Position numbers and translations under genes: made by a program. Shown here piece after piece: positions 1 through 6,405 of a DNA stretch of 8,934 bases. The stretch is taken from positions 58,931-67,864 of the forward strand of contig DMMW01000063.1 of assembly GCA_003452965.1 (NCBI GenBank), read 5' to 3'. This stretch comes from Elusimicrobiota bacterium (GTDB lineage: Bacteria > Elusimicrobiota > UBA8919). Each line of letters opens with the position of its first letter. The stretch's first letter is position 1. The notes beneath the pieces were generated by a model. The model did not search any database. It saw only the letters and a program-made list of their open reading frames with translations, and had not been told where the DNA came from.

Positions 1-185
1 TTATCTTTTTCCGATGATACAAAAATAAAATAAATAAACAAATTAAATCAGTGCATACTGGATACGATTAAATCTTAATTTGTTTTATTTTTTTATATTG
101 TTCCATTATTTGATATTTCTTTAATTTTTGGTAATATAACAGTATTTTTAGTGATAAGGTTTGTAAGGATTTTACACTAAATTTT
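1..185. other. AT-rich intergenic stretch, no gene seen
   Basis: I see no convincing coding region here on either strand. The longest minus-strand ATG frame is about a dozen codons (near 65-103). A plus-strand frame open from base 1 closes at a TAA at 31-33; it could be the tail of a gene ending just inside the window, but ten codons cannot show that. The only structure I can point to is the weak hairpin at 147-181. Confidence 0.6.
147..181. terminator. weak AT-rich hairpin, possible terminator
   Basis: The 7-nt arms TTTAGTG (147-153) and CACTAAA (175-181) are exact reverse complements with a loop of about 21 nt. On the plus strand a run of six T follows at once (182-187), as in a rho-independent terminator for a rightward transcript. 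On the minus strand, downstream of the wzy-like gene that stops at 186, the hairpin is followed by A-rich rather than U-rich sequence. The stem is AT-rich and the loop is long, so this is a weak call. Confidence 0.25.
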
Positions 186-2204
186 TTATTGTGATGGCAA
201 ATTAATCAAGTTCTTTTTTGCGAGATCAAAATTGGGGTCGATTTCTATGGCTCTTTTGAAACTTTTTTTTGCTTCATTTATATTATTAAGTTTCATATAA
301 GCATAACCGAGATTGTTCCAGATATCTTTATTATTAGGGCTTAATAATGTTGCCCTGCGATATATGTTTATAGATTGTTCGTAATTGTTTGAAAATAAGT
401 AAATATTGCCTAAACCCATTATTGCATCCATAGAAAAAGGATTTATAAATATTGCTTTTTTGTAATTTTCTATGGATTCGTTGAATTCTTTTCTTTGAGC
501 CTGAACAGTAGCCAAGTTAAAGTATAATTCATCATATCCAGGATTTGCAGCAACTGCCTCGGTATATGCCCATAGCGCTTTTTTTTGATATATTTCCATT
601 TGAGTAAATGCATTTGAATAGCGATACTGAGCTGATAATCTGGCATATCCGTTAGCAAGTTCGTAATTATTATTAACCTCTAAACGATGTAGTTTATGAG
701 CTTTTTCTAAATATTGTATAGCTTGCTCTATGGAAGCATTCGGTTTCTTTGCGATTTTAAATCCGGTGAAATAACTTTTTTCAGCAATAAAAATCGTTAT
801 ATACATTTTAATTAAAATAACAGAAAGTATTATTAAAATAACCGATATAATTTTTGTTGTAATATTATTTTTAATAATCCTTTTAGTGTTAGAGCCAAGT
901 CCCGCAAGAATTCCGAGATTCATCCAAAAGAAAAATCCGGGTATCACAAAATATAAAGTAACATTTACGATATTATCTACTAACATCCCTGCCGTTCCGG
1001 CAAAGATAGCTACTGCAGCCATTTTCTGAAAATCATTTTTTAAATATTTTATTTGATGTATTCCGAATTTAACTATGCATATAATTAATAATAAAAATAT
1101 TCCCAATCCGATTATCCCCATCTGTGAAAGATTTTCTAGTAAGACATTATGCGCATTATTTGCATGTGTTCTTTGTGTTAATTTGGGATGAATTAAATAT
1201 CTTTGCTGATAAAACGGAAATAACATCTCAAATAAACCCCAACCGCAGCCTAAAACAGGATTTTGCTTTGAAATGTCCCATGCAGATAACCAGATTAAGA
1301 ATCGTTGATATGCAGCAGGTCCCGATTTCTGAATACTAAAAATGCTGGCGATTCTGTTTGCAGTATAAGCGCCAAAGGTTTTTGTTTCATTTTGCCATTT
1401 TGCCGGTATGAACATAACTAAAACAATAATAATTGTAATAGCAAGTATCCATTTTTTAAGGGATAAGATTTTATCCTTAAAAGAGATAGCGATAATTATA
1501 AATGAAACGGTTAGACCCAGCCAAGATGATCTTGCCATTGTGCAGAATAAAGCTAATACCATTGAAGCTAATAAAACAATATGCCAAGATCTTTCAAAAT
1601 TTGATTTTGAAAAAATAAGTGTGGTAAATGCGACAGGAATTATTATAACTAAGAAACTTGAAAGAAAAACCGGATTGCCGAAAGTGGAAACACATCTTTT
1701 TATGCCATATGGATTTACTACATGTTGCCATATAGGTTCTATATCAAAATATTGCAAAATCGCATAAATACTGGCAATAAATGCAACAAGATATGAAATA
1801 TAAAAAACTCTTTTGATTGTTTTTTCATCTCTTATTAAATTTACAGCCACATAATATGCCAATATGCAATTGATAAGTATGTAAAGATTATTTCTTAAGC
1901 CTTCAGACCAGATAGCGGTAGTATAGCCTGGAATTTTTCCGAAGATAGGTATTTGATAATTAACAAGAAATGCTTTTAGAAAAGTTAGAACAGTAACTGC
2001 TGAAAAAACAATAATTATAATATCAAGAGGTGTTTCATATAAAACGATATTTTTATTTTTTAGAGAATTATAAATAAATAGTATTAATATTAAGAGAAGC
2101 GAAATGTATAGTATTGTCCCTTGTATAATATACGGATTTCTGGTTACATCTGTGAAAAATATTAGCGGACATACTAAAATAGCAAGGTATAGAATATATT
2201 TCAT
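186..2204 (-). CDS. O-antigen ligase/polymerase-like membrane protein with C-terminal TPRs (second of a tandem pair)
   Basis: This 672-residue protein belongs, by its pattern, to the Wzy_C (O-antigen ligase/polymerase, WaaL/PglL-like) superfamily, which moves undecaprenyl-linked glycans at the outer face of the inner membrane. About a dozen hydrophobic segments fill residues 1-470. Family-like signatures are STFGNP (173-178) after a membrane helix and a loop with H347 and H352 (THANNAHNVLLENLSQMGIIG, 346-366), where these enzymes keep essential polar residues. A last helix at about 450-475 is followed by TPR-like repeats from about 510 to 672, best seen at 557-590, 592-624 and 626-659 (for example AIEIDPNFDLAKKNL). 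The ATG at 2204 lies 7 nt after the stop of the upstream paralogue, with only a weak GAG-like ribosome site, so translational coupling is likely. The acceptor (lipid A, protein or growing polysaccharide) cannot be read from sequence. The family call is fairly firm; ligase versus polymerase is open. Confidence 0.8.
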   Translation of the reverse strand: MKYILYLAILVCPLIFFTDVTRNPYIIQGTILYISLLLILILFIYNSLKNKNIVLYETPLDIIIIVFSAVTVLTFLKAFLVNYQIPIFGKIPGYTTAIWSEGLRNNLYILINCILAYYVAVNLIRDEKTIKRVFYISYLVAFIASIYAILQYFDIEPIWQHVVNPYGIKRCVSTFGNPVFLSSFLVIIIPVAFTTLIFSKSNFERSWHIVLLASMVLALFCTMARSSWLGLTVSFIIIAISFKDKILSLKKWILAITIIIVLVMFIPAKWQNETKTFGAYTANRIASIFSIQKSGPAAYQRFLIWLSAWDISKQNPVLGCGWGLFEMLFPFYQQRYLIHPKLTQRTHANNAHNVLLENLSQMGIIGLGIFLLLIICIVKFGIHQIKYLKNDFQKMAAVAIFAGTAGMLVDNIVNVTLYFVIPGFFFWMNLGILAGLGSNTKRIIKNNITTKIISVILIILSVILIKMYITIFIAEKSYFTGFKIAKKPNASIEQAIQYLEKAHKLHRLEVNNNYELANGYARLSAQYRYSNAFTQMEIYQKKALWAYTEAVAANPGYDELYFNLATVQAQRKEFNESIENYKKAIFINPFSMDAIMGLGNIYLFSNNYEQSINIYRRATLLSPNNKDIWNNLGYAYMKLNNINEAKKSFKRAIEIDPNFDLAKKNLINLPSQ

Positions 2205-2211
2205 CTAAATT

Positions 2212-4404
2212 TTATCTCATGGGGGGTTTTGTATTGAATAACGAAGGGTTTATTTTAAAGATTCTATTATTGATATTTTGTAACTGCTGCATCCTGCCGG
2301 TTTTTTCATAGATATTAGCAAGATTTTTCAGAGCATCCATGTTATTAGGGTCAATATCTTTTAATATTTTTTTGTACATTGTTTCTGCAGCAAATATTTT
2401 TCTTTGTGCAAGATAAATATTTGCGAGACCCAACCAAGCATCCGGTTTTAATATATTAAGTTTAACATTTTCATATTCACTTTTCATATCTTTTGTCACT
2501 AAATGCAAATAATAATAATACCAATCATTTCTTGCTATATATCTTTTAAGTGTATCTTCCGCCTCTTTCCACATCCCAAGTTGTGCATATGACATGCTTA
2601 ATGCAGTATAGGTTCTTTCAAATACAGGGTCCAATTTTTGATATTTTTTGAAATCTGTTATAGCGTCTTGCCATTTTCCCATTTTAGAATGTACAGTACC
2701 CATTTGCATGAAAATCTGGACATAATTTGGAGCAATTTTTGTTACATCATAGTATTTATTTATGACCCTATCGCCGTCTCCTGCAGCCCATCTATCATTA
2801 TAAACATTTCCCATGAAATAATGTGTCATTACATAATCCGGATTATATTTTATAACTGTTTCATAGTTTTTAAGTGCCTCTGTCCATTCACCTCTTTTGG
2901 AATGGAAGATAGCAATATTATGATGTTTATCTGATAAGAAGAAACCCCAGAAATATTTAACAAAATAAATACACAAAATAAGTATAACGATTTGAAATAT
3001 TATTGCAAATTTAGGTTTTTTAGAAGGTAAATTATTTTTTATATTTTGTATCTGTGGAAGCGAAAATATACCGATTATTCCGAAAGCGAGCCAGAATACG
3101 ACACCTTCGGAAACGAATCGCATGCTGACACACATTGAGTTGTGGACAAGTTGGGATATCATACCGGAAGAAAAACCTATAATTGTATGCATTATATATT
3201 TAGATTGTGGATTAATAGTTTGTAATCTTTTTATTGCAGCAGTTAGAAATGTTATAATAAGCAATAAAAAGAATCCAAAACCAATGATTCCTTCATCATA
3301 AAGTACTTCAATAAACTCGTTTTCAGGATGATCACTTTCAGTGTTTGAACGTCCTTCTAACTGAATCACTTCCGGTCTTCTATATGCAGGATAAACCGCT
3401 TTAAAGGAGCCTATTCCGCTTCCAATTAAAGGATGCAAAGCTCTTCTTATAGGATTCTTCCATTTCAACGGAGAACGGTCAAATAGGTAGGAATCCGGAT
3501 GAGGGGTCCTATTAAACATTTCCCATGTTCCCATCCAAGTAGCTGTTCTAAACCTCACTGAATCAACTCTTTGCATTGTCAGGAATGTAACACCTAATAC
3601 CATTGCAGCAAATACCGCTAAAGATATGCCCATTAAAATTTTTCTTATAGTCTCTTTTCTGCTATGCGATAGAAATGTAATTGCAAAGAATGAAAACGTA
3701 ATTACGCCTGCAGAATACGCTATCCAAGCAGCTTTGGAGTATGTAAAGATAATACAAAATACAGTCATAGTATAAAATAAGATTATGAATTTTGAGAATC
3801 TTATAAATACATATGATAATAGAATTGGCGCAACTACAAGCAAAAAATCAGCGAAAAAGTTAGGATTACCGAAGGTGGAAAAAATTCTATGTCCAAAAGC
3901 CTGTCTCCAGATAAAAGGATCAATGCCGACACCTGGATTAGGTGGATAATATCTGTCGAAATATTGAATCATGCCGTATAATACTGAAATAAAAGCACCA
4001 GCTAAAAACCAGTTTATTAAACGTTTTTGACTTTTTTCGTCTCTAAATTCTGATATTATAACATAGAAAAGAAAGATATAAAAAATTCTTCTGCTAAATT
4101 CGTCTAATGTTCCAAACCAATTTTTTAATGGCGATATTGAAGCGGAAAATATCCCAGAAATAAGAAGAAGTGTTACAGGTAAAATAAGATGAAATGAACC
4201 TTTAGGGAAAGGATTTTTCCAAGTTTCAACCAATTTTATAAGAAAAGCAGTAATTATAATTGTACCGCCAATCTGACAAATGGTTATTTTTATTTGGCAA
4301 GAATCATATGTTTGAAGATAAAATGAGACAGCCATTAAAAAATAGAAAATTGGGGTAAAATAAAGTAGTATTTTTTGGCAGATATCTGATATTTTATTAT
4401 TCAT
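2212..4404 (-). CDS. O-antigen ligase/polymerase-like membrane protein with C-terminal TPRs (first of a tandem pair)
   Basis: A 730-residue polytopic membrane protein of the Wzy_C superfamily, probably joining or polymerising lipid-carried glycans for surface polysaccharide or glycoprotein. Roughly a dozen hydrophobic segments lie in residues 10-450. STFGNPNFFADF (176-187) and the loop DHPENEFIEVLYDEGIIG (358-375) match the usual GNPN and H-NE-x-G-IG pattern of the family. A final helix at about 467-490 leads into TPR-like repeats from about 494 to 725 (for example 504-523, 562-592, 596-623 and 654-722). I chose the ATG at 4404 because earlier in-frame starts (such as GTG at 4437) fall inside tRNA-Thr. 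The leader from the tRNA 3' end is only 9 nt, A-rich, with no Shine-Dalgarno sequence. It shares the motif DEK--KR, a run ending in QYFD, and STFGNP with the next gene, so the two look like diverged duplicates. Confidence 0.8.
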   Translation of the reverse strand: MNNKISDICQKILLYFTPIFYFLMAVSFYLQTYDSCQIKITICQIGGTIIITAFLIKLVETWKNPFPKGSFHLILPVTLLLISGIFSASISPLKNWFGTLDEFSRRIFYIFLFYVIISEFRDEKSQKRLINWFLAGAFISVLYGMIQYFDRYYPPNPGVGIDPFIWRQAFGHRIFSTFGNPNFFADFLLVVAPILLSYVFIRFSKFIILFYTMTVFCIIFTYSKAAWIAYSAGVITFSFFAITFLSHSRKETIRKILMGISLAVFAAMVLGVTFLTMQRVDSVRFRTATWMGTWEMFNRTPHPDSYLFDRSPLKWKNPIRRALHPLIGSGIGSFKAVYPAYRRPEVIQLEGRSNTESDHPENEFIEVLYDEGIIGFGFFLLLIITFLTAAIKRLQTINPQSKYIMHTIIGFSSGMISQLVHNSMCVSMRFVSEGVVFWLAFGIIGIFSLPQIQNIKNNLPSKKPKFAIIFQIVILILCIYFVKYFWGFFLSDKHHNIAIFHSKRGEWTEALKNYETVIKYNPDYVMTHYFMGNVYNDRWAAGDGDRVINKYYDVTKIAPNYVQIFMQMGTVHSKMGKWQDAITDFKKYQKLDPVFERTYTALSMSYAQLGMWKEAEDTLKRYIARNDWYYYYLHLVTKDMKSEYENVKLNILKPDAWLGLANIYLAQRKIFAAETMYKKILKDIDPNNMDALKNLANIYEKTGRMQQLQNINNRIFKINPSLFNTKPPMR

Positions 4405-4413
4405 TTTTTTGTT

Positions 4414-4485
4414 AGCCGGCGAGTGGGGTTGAACCACCGACCTATCGCTTACGAAGCGATTGCTCTACCACTGAGCTACGCCGGC
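4414..4485 (-). tRNA. tRNA-Thr (anticodon CGU)
   Basis: A complete 72-nt cloverleaf can be drawn: 7-bp acceptor GCCGGCG/CGCCGGC, D stem GCTC/GAGC, anticodon stem ATCGC/GCGAT around loop TTCGTAA, a 5-nt variable loop, and T stem GGTGG/CCACT (one G-T pair) with loop TTCAACC. The anticodon CGT reads ACG, and the G1-C72 and C2-G71 pairs suit threonine. The unpaired 3' base is T and CCA is not encoded, so CCA must be added. There is no good promoter directly upstream, so it is probably co-transcribed with tRNA-Phe. Confidence 0.96.
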
Positions 4486-4505
4486 TTTATAAGTAATTTA
4501 TTAAT

Positions 4506-4545
4506 ATTGCTCTACCTTCGCCAGCTGGCGAAGAGCTACTCGGGC
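4506..4545 (-). pseudogene. degenerate tRNA 5' half with a palindrome in the D-loop
   Basis: Read on the minus strand, this aligns with the start of the neighbouring tRNA-Thr. GCCCGAGTAGCTC (4545-4533) parallels GCCGGCGTAGCTC, and GGTAGAGCAAT (4516-4506) parallels GGTAGAGCAAT of the tRNA. Between them the 3-nt AGT of the normal D-loop is replaced by 16 nt of perfect palindrome (18 bp counting the flanking C and G). No anticodon arm, T arm or 3' acceptor strand follows, so it cannot be a functional tRNA. It looks like a duplicated and interrupted tRNA fragment. Confidence 0.6.
4516..4533. repeat. 18-bp perfect palindrome
   Basis: CTTCGCCAGCTGGCGAAG is its own reverse complement over all 18 positions and is GC-richer than the surrounding DNA. 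It sits where the D-loop of a tRNA-like fragment would be, and that fragment's D-stem arms (GCTC and GAGC) flank it. It may be a copy of a small dispersed palindromic repeat; whether it recurs elsewhere in the genome cannot be seen here. Confidence 0.75.
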
Positions 4546-4556
4546 TTTATTCTGCG

Positions 4557-4597
4557 GGGCGCCGCCCTCACTCTAATACTGAGCTACGCAAGGATTT
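4557..4597 (-). pseudogene. second degenerate tRNA-like fragment
   Basis: On the minus strand, TGCGTAGCTCAGTATTAGAG (4590-4571) looks like a tRNA acceptor end plus D arm (GCTC, loop AGTATTA, GAGT). It is followed by a GC-rich GGGC-GGC-GCCC hairpin (4567-4557) rather than a proper anticodon arm, and there is no T arm. Its leading 12 nt (4586-4597) exactly repeat part of tRNA-Phe (4641-4652, the 3' side of the anticodon stem and the variable loop). This suggests recombination or slippage between tRNA genes. Confidence 0.45.
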
Positions 4598-4614
4598 ATA
4601 AGGATATTTGGATT

Positions 4615-4687
4615 TGCCACGGGACGGAATCGAACCGCCGACGCAAGGATTTTCAGTCCTTCGCTCTACCTACTGAGCTACCGTGGC
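4615..4687 (-). tRNA. tRNA-Phe (anticodon GAA)
   Basis: A full 73-nt cloverleaf: acceptor GCCACGG/CCGTGGC, D stem GCTC/GAGC with loop AGTAGGTA, anticodon stem AAGGA/TCCTT around loop CTGAAAA (anticodon GAA), a 5-nt variable loop, and T stem GGCGG/CCGTC (one G-T pair) with loop TTCGATT. The discriminator base is A, as expected for phenylalanine, and CCA is not encoded. A strong sigma70-type promoter lies just upstream at 4705-4732, giving a 5' leader of roughly 10 nt. Confidence 0.97.
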
Positions 4688-4695
4688 ATTTTTAT

Positions 4696-4759
4696 AATCA
4701 TACAATTATATAATTTTTTTTTTTATTGTCAATCGTATTTTGTAATTTATTGTATGATT
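4696..4759. repeat. 11-bp inverted repeat flanking the tRNA promoter
   Basis: AATCATACAAT (4696-4706) and its exact reverse complement ATTGTATGATT (4749-4759) are 42 nt apart. One arm covers the predicted start site and touches the -10 box; the other lies upstream of the -35 box. They could be paired operator sites or the two sides of a long weak hairpin. Given the AT-rich background, chance cannot be excluded. Confidence 0.55.
4705..4732 (-). promoter_or_regulatory. consensus sigma70 promoter for the tRNA-Phe/tRNA-Thr unit
   Basis: On the minus strand TTGACA (4732-4727) and TATAAT (4710-4705) are exact consensus -35 and -10 boxes, 16 nt apart. The spacer holds an 11-A tract. Initiation would fall near 4697-4699, about 10 nt ahead of tRNA-Phe. 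With no evident terminator before tRNA-Thr or the wzy-like genes, transcription may run through them all. Confidence 0.85.
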
Positions 4760-4781
4760 TAAATATTAATATTGAATATTA

Positions 4782-5708
4782 TTAGCTATTGACTTGTGTT
4801 TTGTAAAGACTAAGCAGATTTTGAAGCAATATACTGGTAGTAACGGCACCGGTCCCACCCGGCACAGGTGTGATATAACCTGCAATATTGACAGCTTCAT
4901 CAAAAACAACATCACCTACAGTTTTCATTTTTGGTTTTCCGGATTTTTCATCAATTACAGGATTACCATTTTCATCTTTGAGAGGTACTCTATTTATTCC
5001 AACATCTATTACAATAGCACCTTCTTTTATCATATTTCCTTTTATTAGCCCTGCTTTGCCGACCGCAACGATTAATATTTCCGCCCTTTTTGTGTGATAC
5101 GACAGCTCTTTTGAAGCAATATGGCATACTGTTGGTGTTGCGGATTCCATAACCGACGAAAGAAGCATAAGGCATACTGGTTTTCCGACAATTTCACTAT
5201 GCCCGACTATTACAACCTCTTTACCTTTAATTTGCTCACCTGTAGATTTTATACATTCCATAACAGAAAGTGCAGTACATGGTGCCACTAAAGGTTTTAT
5301 ATCGCTGTATAAGAGTTTTCCAAGATTTATCGGACTAATACCTTCAACATCTTTATCAGGTGAAATTAACATCTGCACTTTTTTTGCATTTATTTGTGGT
5401 GGTAACGGCATTTGAAGAATAATACCGGTTACAGACGGGTCCTTACAGATTTTTTGTGTCTCGTTTATTAAATCGTTTTCGGTAATGCTATTATCTAATT
5501 GCTTCAAATTATATTCTATACCTATTTCTTCACAAGAAGCTTTCTGGTTTTTAATATAGACACGACTTGCCGGATTATCACCGACCTGAATTGCAACAAG
5601 AACCGGTTTTGTATTTTTATTATTTTCTTTTAAAACCGTAAGCTCAGATTTTACTTTGAACTTAATTTCTTCAGCAATTTTGTTTCCATCAATAATTTTT
5701 GCACTCAT
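4782..5708 (-). CDS. folD: FolD-family methylenetetrahydrofolate dehydrogenase, cyclohydrolase Lys replaced by Gln
   Basis: FolD interconverts 5,10-methylene-THF and 5,10-methenyl-THF with NAD(P), and usually also hydrolyses methenyl-THF to 10-formyl-THF. The 308-residue protein shows the family pattern: AKIIDGNKIAEEI at the N-terminus, VGDNPASRVYIKNQKASCEE (42-61), ILQMPLP (97-103), PDKDVEG (117-123), nucleotide motif GHSEIVGKP (169-177), VIDVGINR (233-240) and ITPVPGGTGAVT (279-290). The catalytic Lys (K54 in E. coli, K56 in human) aligns with Q55, and the conserved Asp (D121 in E. coli, D125 in human) aligns with E122, while the active-site Gln is kept as Q99. This predicts dehydrogenase activity with weak or no cyclohydrolase, a job fchA next door can do. 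A loop at about 243-262 is longer than in E. coli. The ATG at 5708 is chosen over in-frame ATGs up to 5750 because a strong ribosome site precedes it and it matches the family N-terminus. Last gene of the C1 operon. Confidence 0.95.
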   Translation of the reverse strand: MSAKIIDGNKIAEEIKFKVKSELTVLKENNKNTKPVLVAIQVGDNPASRVYIKNQKASCEEIGIEYNLKQLDNSITENDLINETQKICKDPSVTGIILQMPLPPQINAKKVQMLISPDKDVEGISPINLGKLLYSDIKPLVAPCTALSVMECIKSTGEQIKGKEVVIVGHSEIVGKPVCLMLLSSVMESATPTVCHIASKELSYHTKRAEILIVAVGKAGLIKGNMIKEGAIVIDVGINRVPLKDENGNPVIDEKSGKPKMKTVGDVVFDEAVNIAGYITPVPGGTGAVTTSILLQNLLSLYKTQVNS

Positions 5709-5716
5709 TTTACAAT

Positions 5717-5724
5717 CCCCCTTT
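5717..5724 (-). promoter_or_regulatory. ribosome binding site deciding the folD start
   Basis: AAAGGGGG on the minus strand ends 8 nt before the ATG at 5708. Earlier in-frame ATGs (5738, 5744, 5750) have no comparable site and fall within or beside the intergenic hairpin, so the shorter protein is preferred. Confidence 0.75.
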
Positions 5725-5736
5725 TTGATTTGTGTC

Positions 5737-5766
5737 ATTCCCATCACCATAAACTTAAATGGGAAT
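5737..5766. other. intergenic hairpin between fchA and folD
   Basis: ATTCCCAT (5737-5744) pairs perfectly with ATGGGAAT (5759-5766) around a 14-nt loop. It starts about 8 nt after the fchA stop and lies about 12 nt upstream of the folD ribosome site on the transcript. No U-run follows, so it is not a standard terminator. It may stabilise or process the mRNA, or simply be a spacer. Confidence 0.5.
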
Positions 5767-5774
5767 CCAGTCGT

Positions 5775-6404
5775 TTAAAGATTTTTGTAAATTCCTACTA
5801 TACTGTCAATTTCACTAAAAGCGATTTTAATTGAAGCTTCATATTTTTTATTTACTCGGTTCCTGAAATCATTATCTATAATAAATTTTAAATTTATGTC
5901 TATATTAAATTTTGCCGATTCAATAGCTGCTCTTAAAATAGATGCGCTGCATGCAACATCACTGAGCAAATTTTTATTTCCAATTTTTAGGAGTCGGTTG
6001 GCTATTGTCAAAGTATCAACCGATATGTCAAATATTTTGCAGGGCACGGACATTCCTGCCTTGAGAGCTTCTTGTATTTTTTCATTCCTATATTTAATTT
6101 CAGCATCGGTATTTTTGGGAAGTTTATACGCTTCGGAAACCAAAGTATATACCTCAACATCTTCATCTATTAGCCTAGATACCTCTTTTCTGGAATCTTC
6201 AAGCGTTGACAGGATTTCCTTTATTTCATCATTACGGTTTTCATACCCTTTTTTATCTAATGTAAAATTGGCAACCATTTCCAATAATGATATACCGATT
6301 GAAGAGGTTAATGCAGCGGCGCTTCCCCCGCCAGGAGCAGGTAATTTTGCCGATAAATCATCCAAATATTTTTTTATATTTAAATCTAAATATTTTCCTT
6401 GCAT
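5775..6404 (-). CDS. fchA: methenyltetrahydrofolate cyclohydrolase (FchA / FTCD cyclodeaminase fold)
   Basis: FchA proteins belong to the formiminotransferase-cyclodeaminase C-terminal (cyclodeaminase) family; in C1-metabolising anaerobes they interconvert 5,10-methenyl-THF and 10-formyl-THF in the cytoplasm. The 209 residues match the family's usual length of about 205-215. PAPGGGSAAAL (22-32) is the signature glycine-rich folate loop, LIDEDVEVY (79-87) carries the acidic helix and GNKNLLSDVACSA (142-154) the second conserved segment. The ATG at 6404 starts 1 nt after the metF stop, so the two are translationally coupled; the longer in-frame start at 6455 lies within metF and does not match the family. 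No strong Shine-Dalgarno is visible. A formimino-THF cyclodeaminase role (histidine or purine breakdown) is the alternative, but metF, metV and folD as neighbours favour cyclohydrolase. Confidence 0.92.
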   Translation of the reverse strand: MQGKYLDLNIKKYLDDLSAKLPAPGGGSAAALTSSIGISLLEMVANFTLDKKGYENRNDEIKEILSTLEDSRKEVSRLIDEDVEVYTLVSEAYKLPKNTDAEIKYRNEKIQEALKAGMSVPCKIFDISVDTLTIANRLLKIGNKNLLSDVACSASILRAAIESAKFNIDINLKFIIDNDFRNRVNKKYEASIKIAFSEIDSIVGIYKNL

Positions 6405-6405
6405 A

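Noticed and set aside
65..103. Short minus-strand ATG frame (about 12 codons) near the left edge
   Set aside because: It is too short, Lys/Ile-rich from AT bias, and has no ribosome site.
4405..4437. Longer start (GTG at 4437) for the first wzy-like gene
   Set aside because: It would place coding sequence inside the tRNA-Thr gene, and the added residues are not family-like. The ATG at 4404 directly precedes the membrane-protein N-terminus.
4404..4485. tRNA-Thr as the attachment site of an integrated island carrying the wzy-like genes
   Set aside because: No second copy of the tRNA 3' end and no integrase gene occur in the window.
4486..4614. A third intact tRNA between tRNA-Phe and tRNA-Thr
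   Set aside because: Two D-arm-like segments are present, but neither has an anticodon arm, a TTCGA-type T arm or a matching 3' acceptor strand.
4733..4781. Rho-independent terminator after folD
   Set aside because: Only short AT palindromes (repeated AATATT) are present, with no GC stem and no U-run in the right direction. Where the operon transcript ends is unclear.
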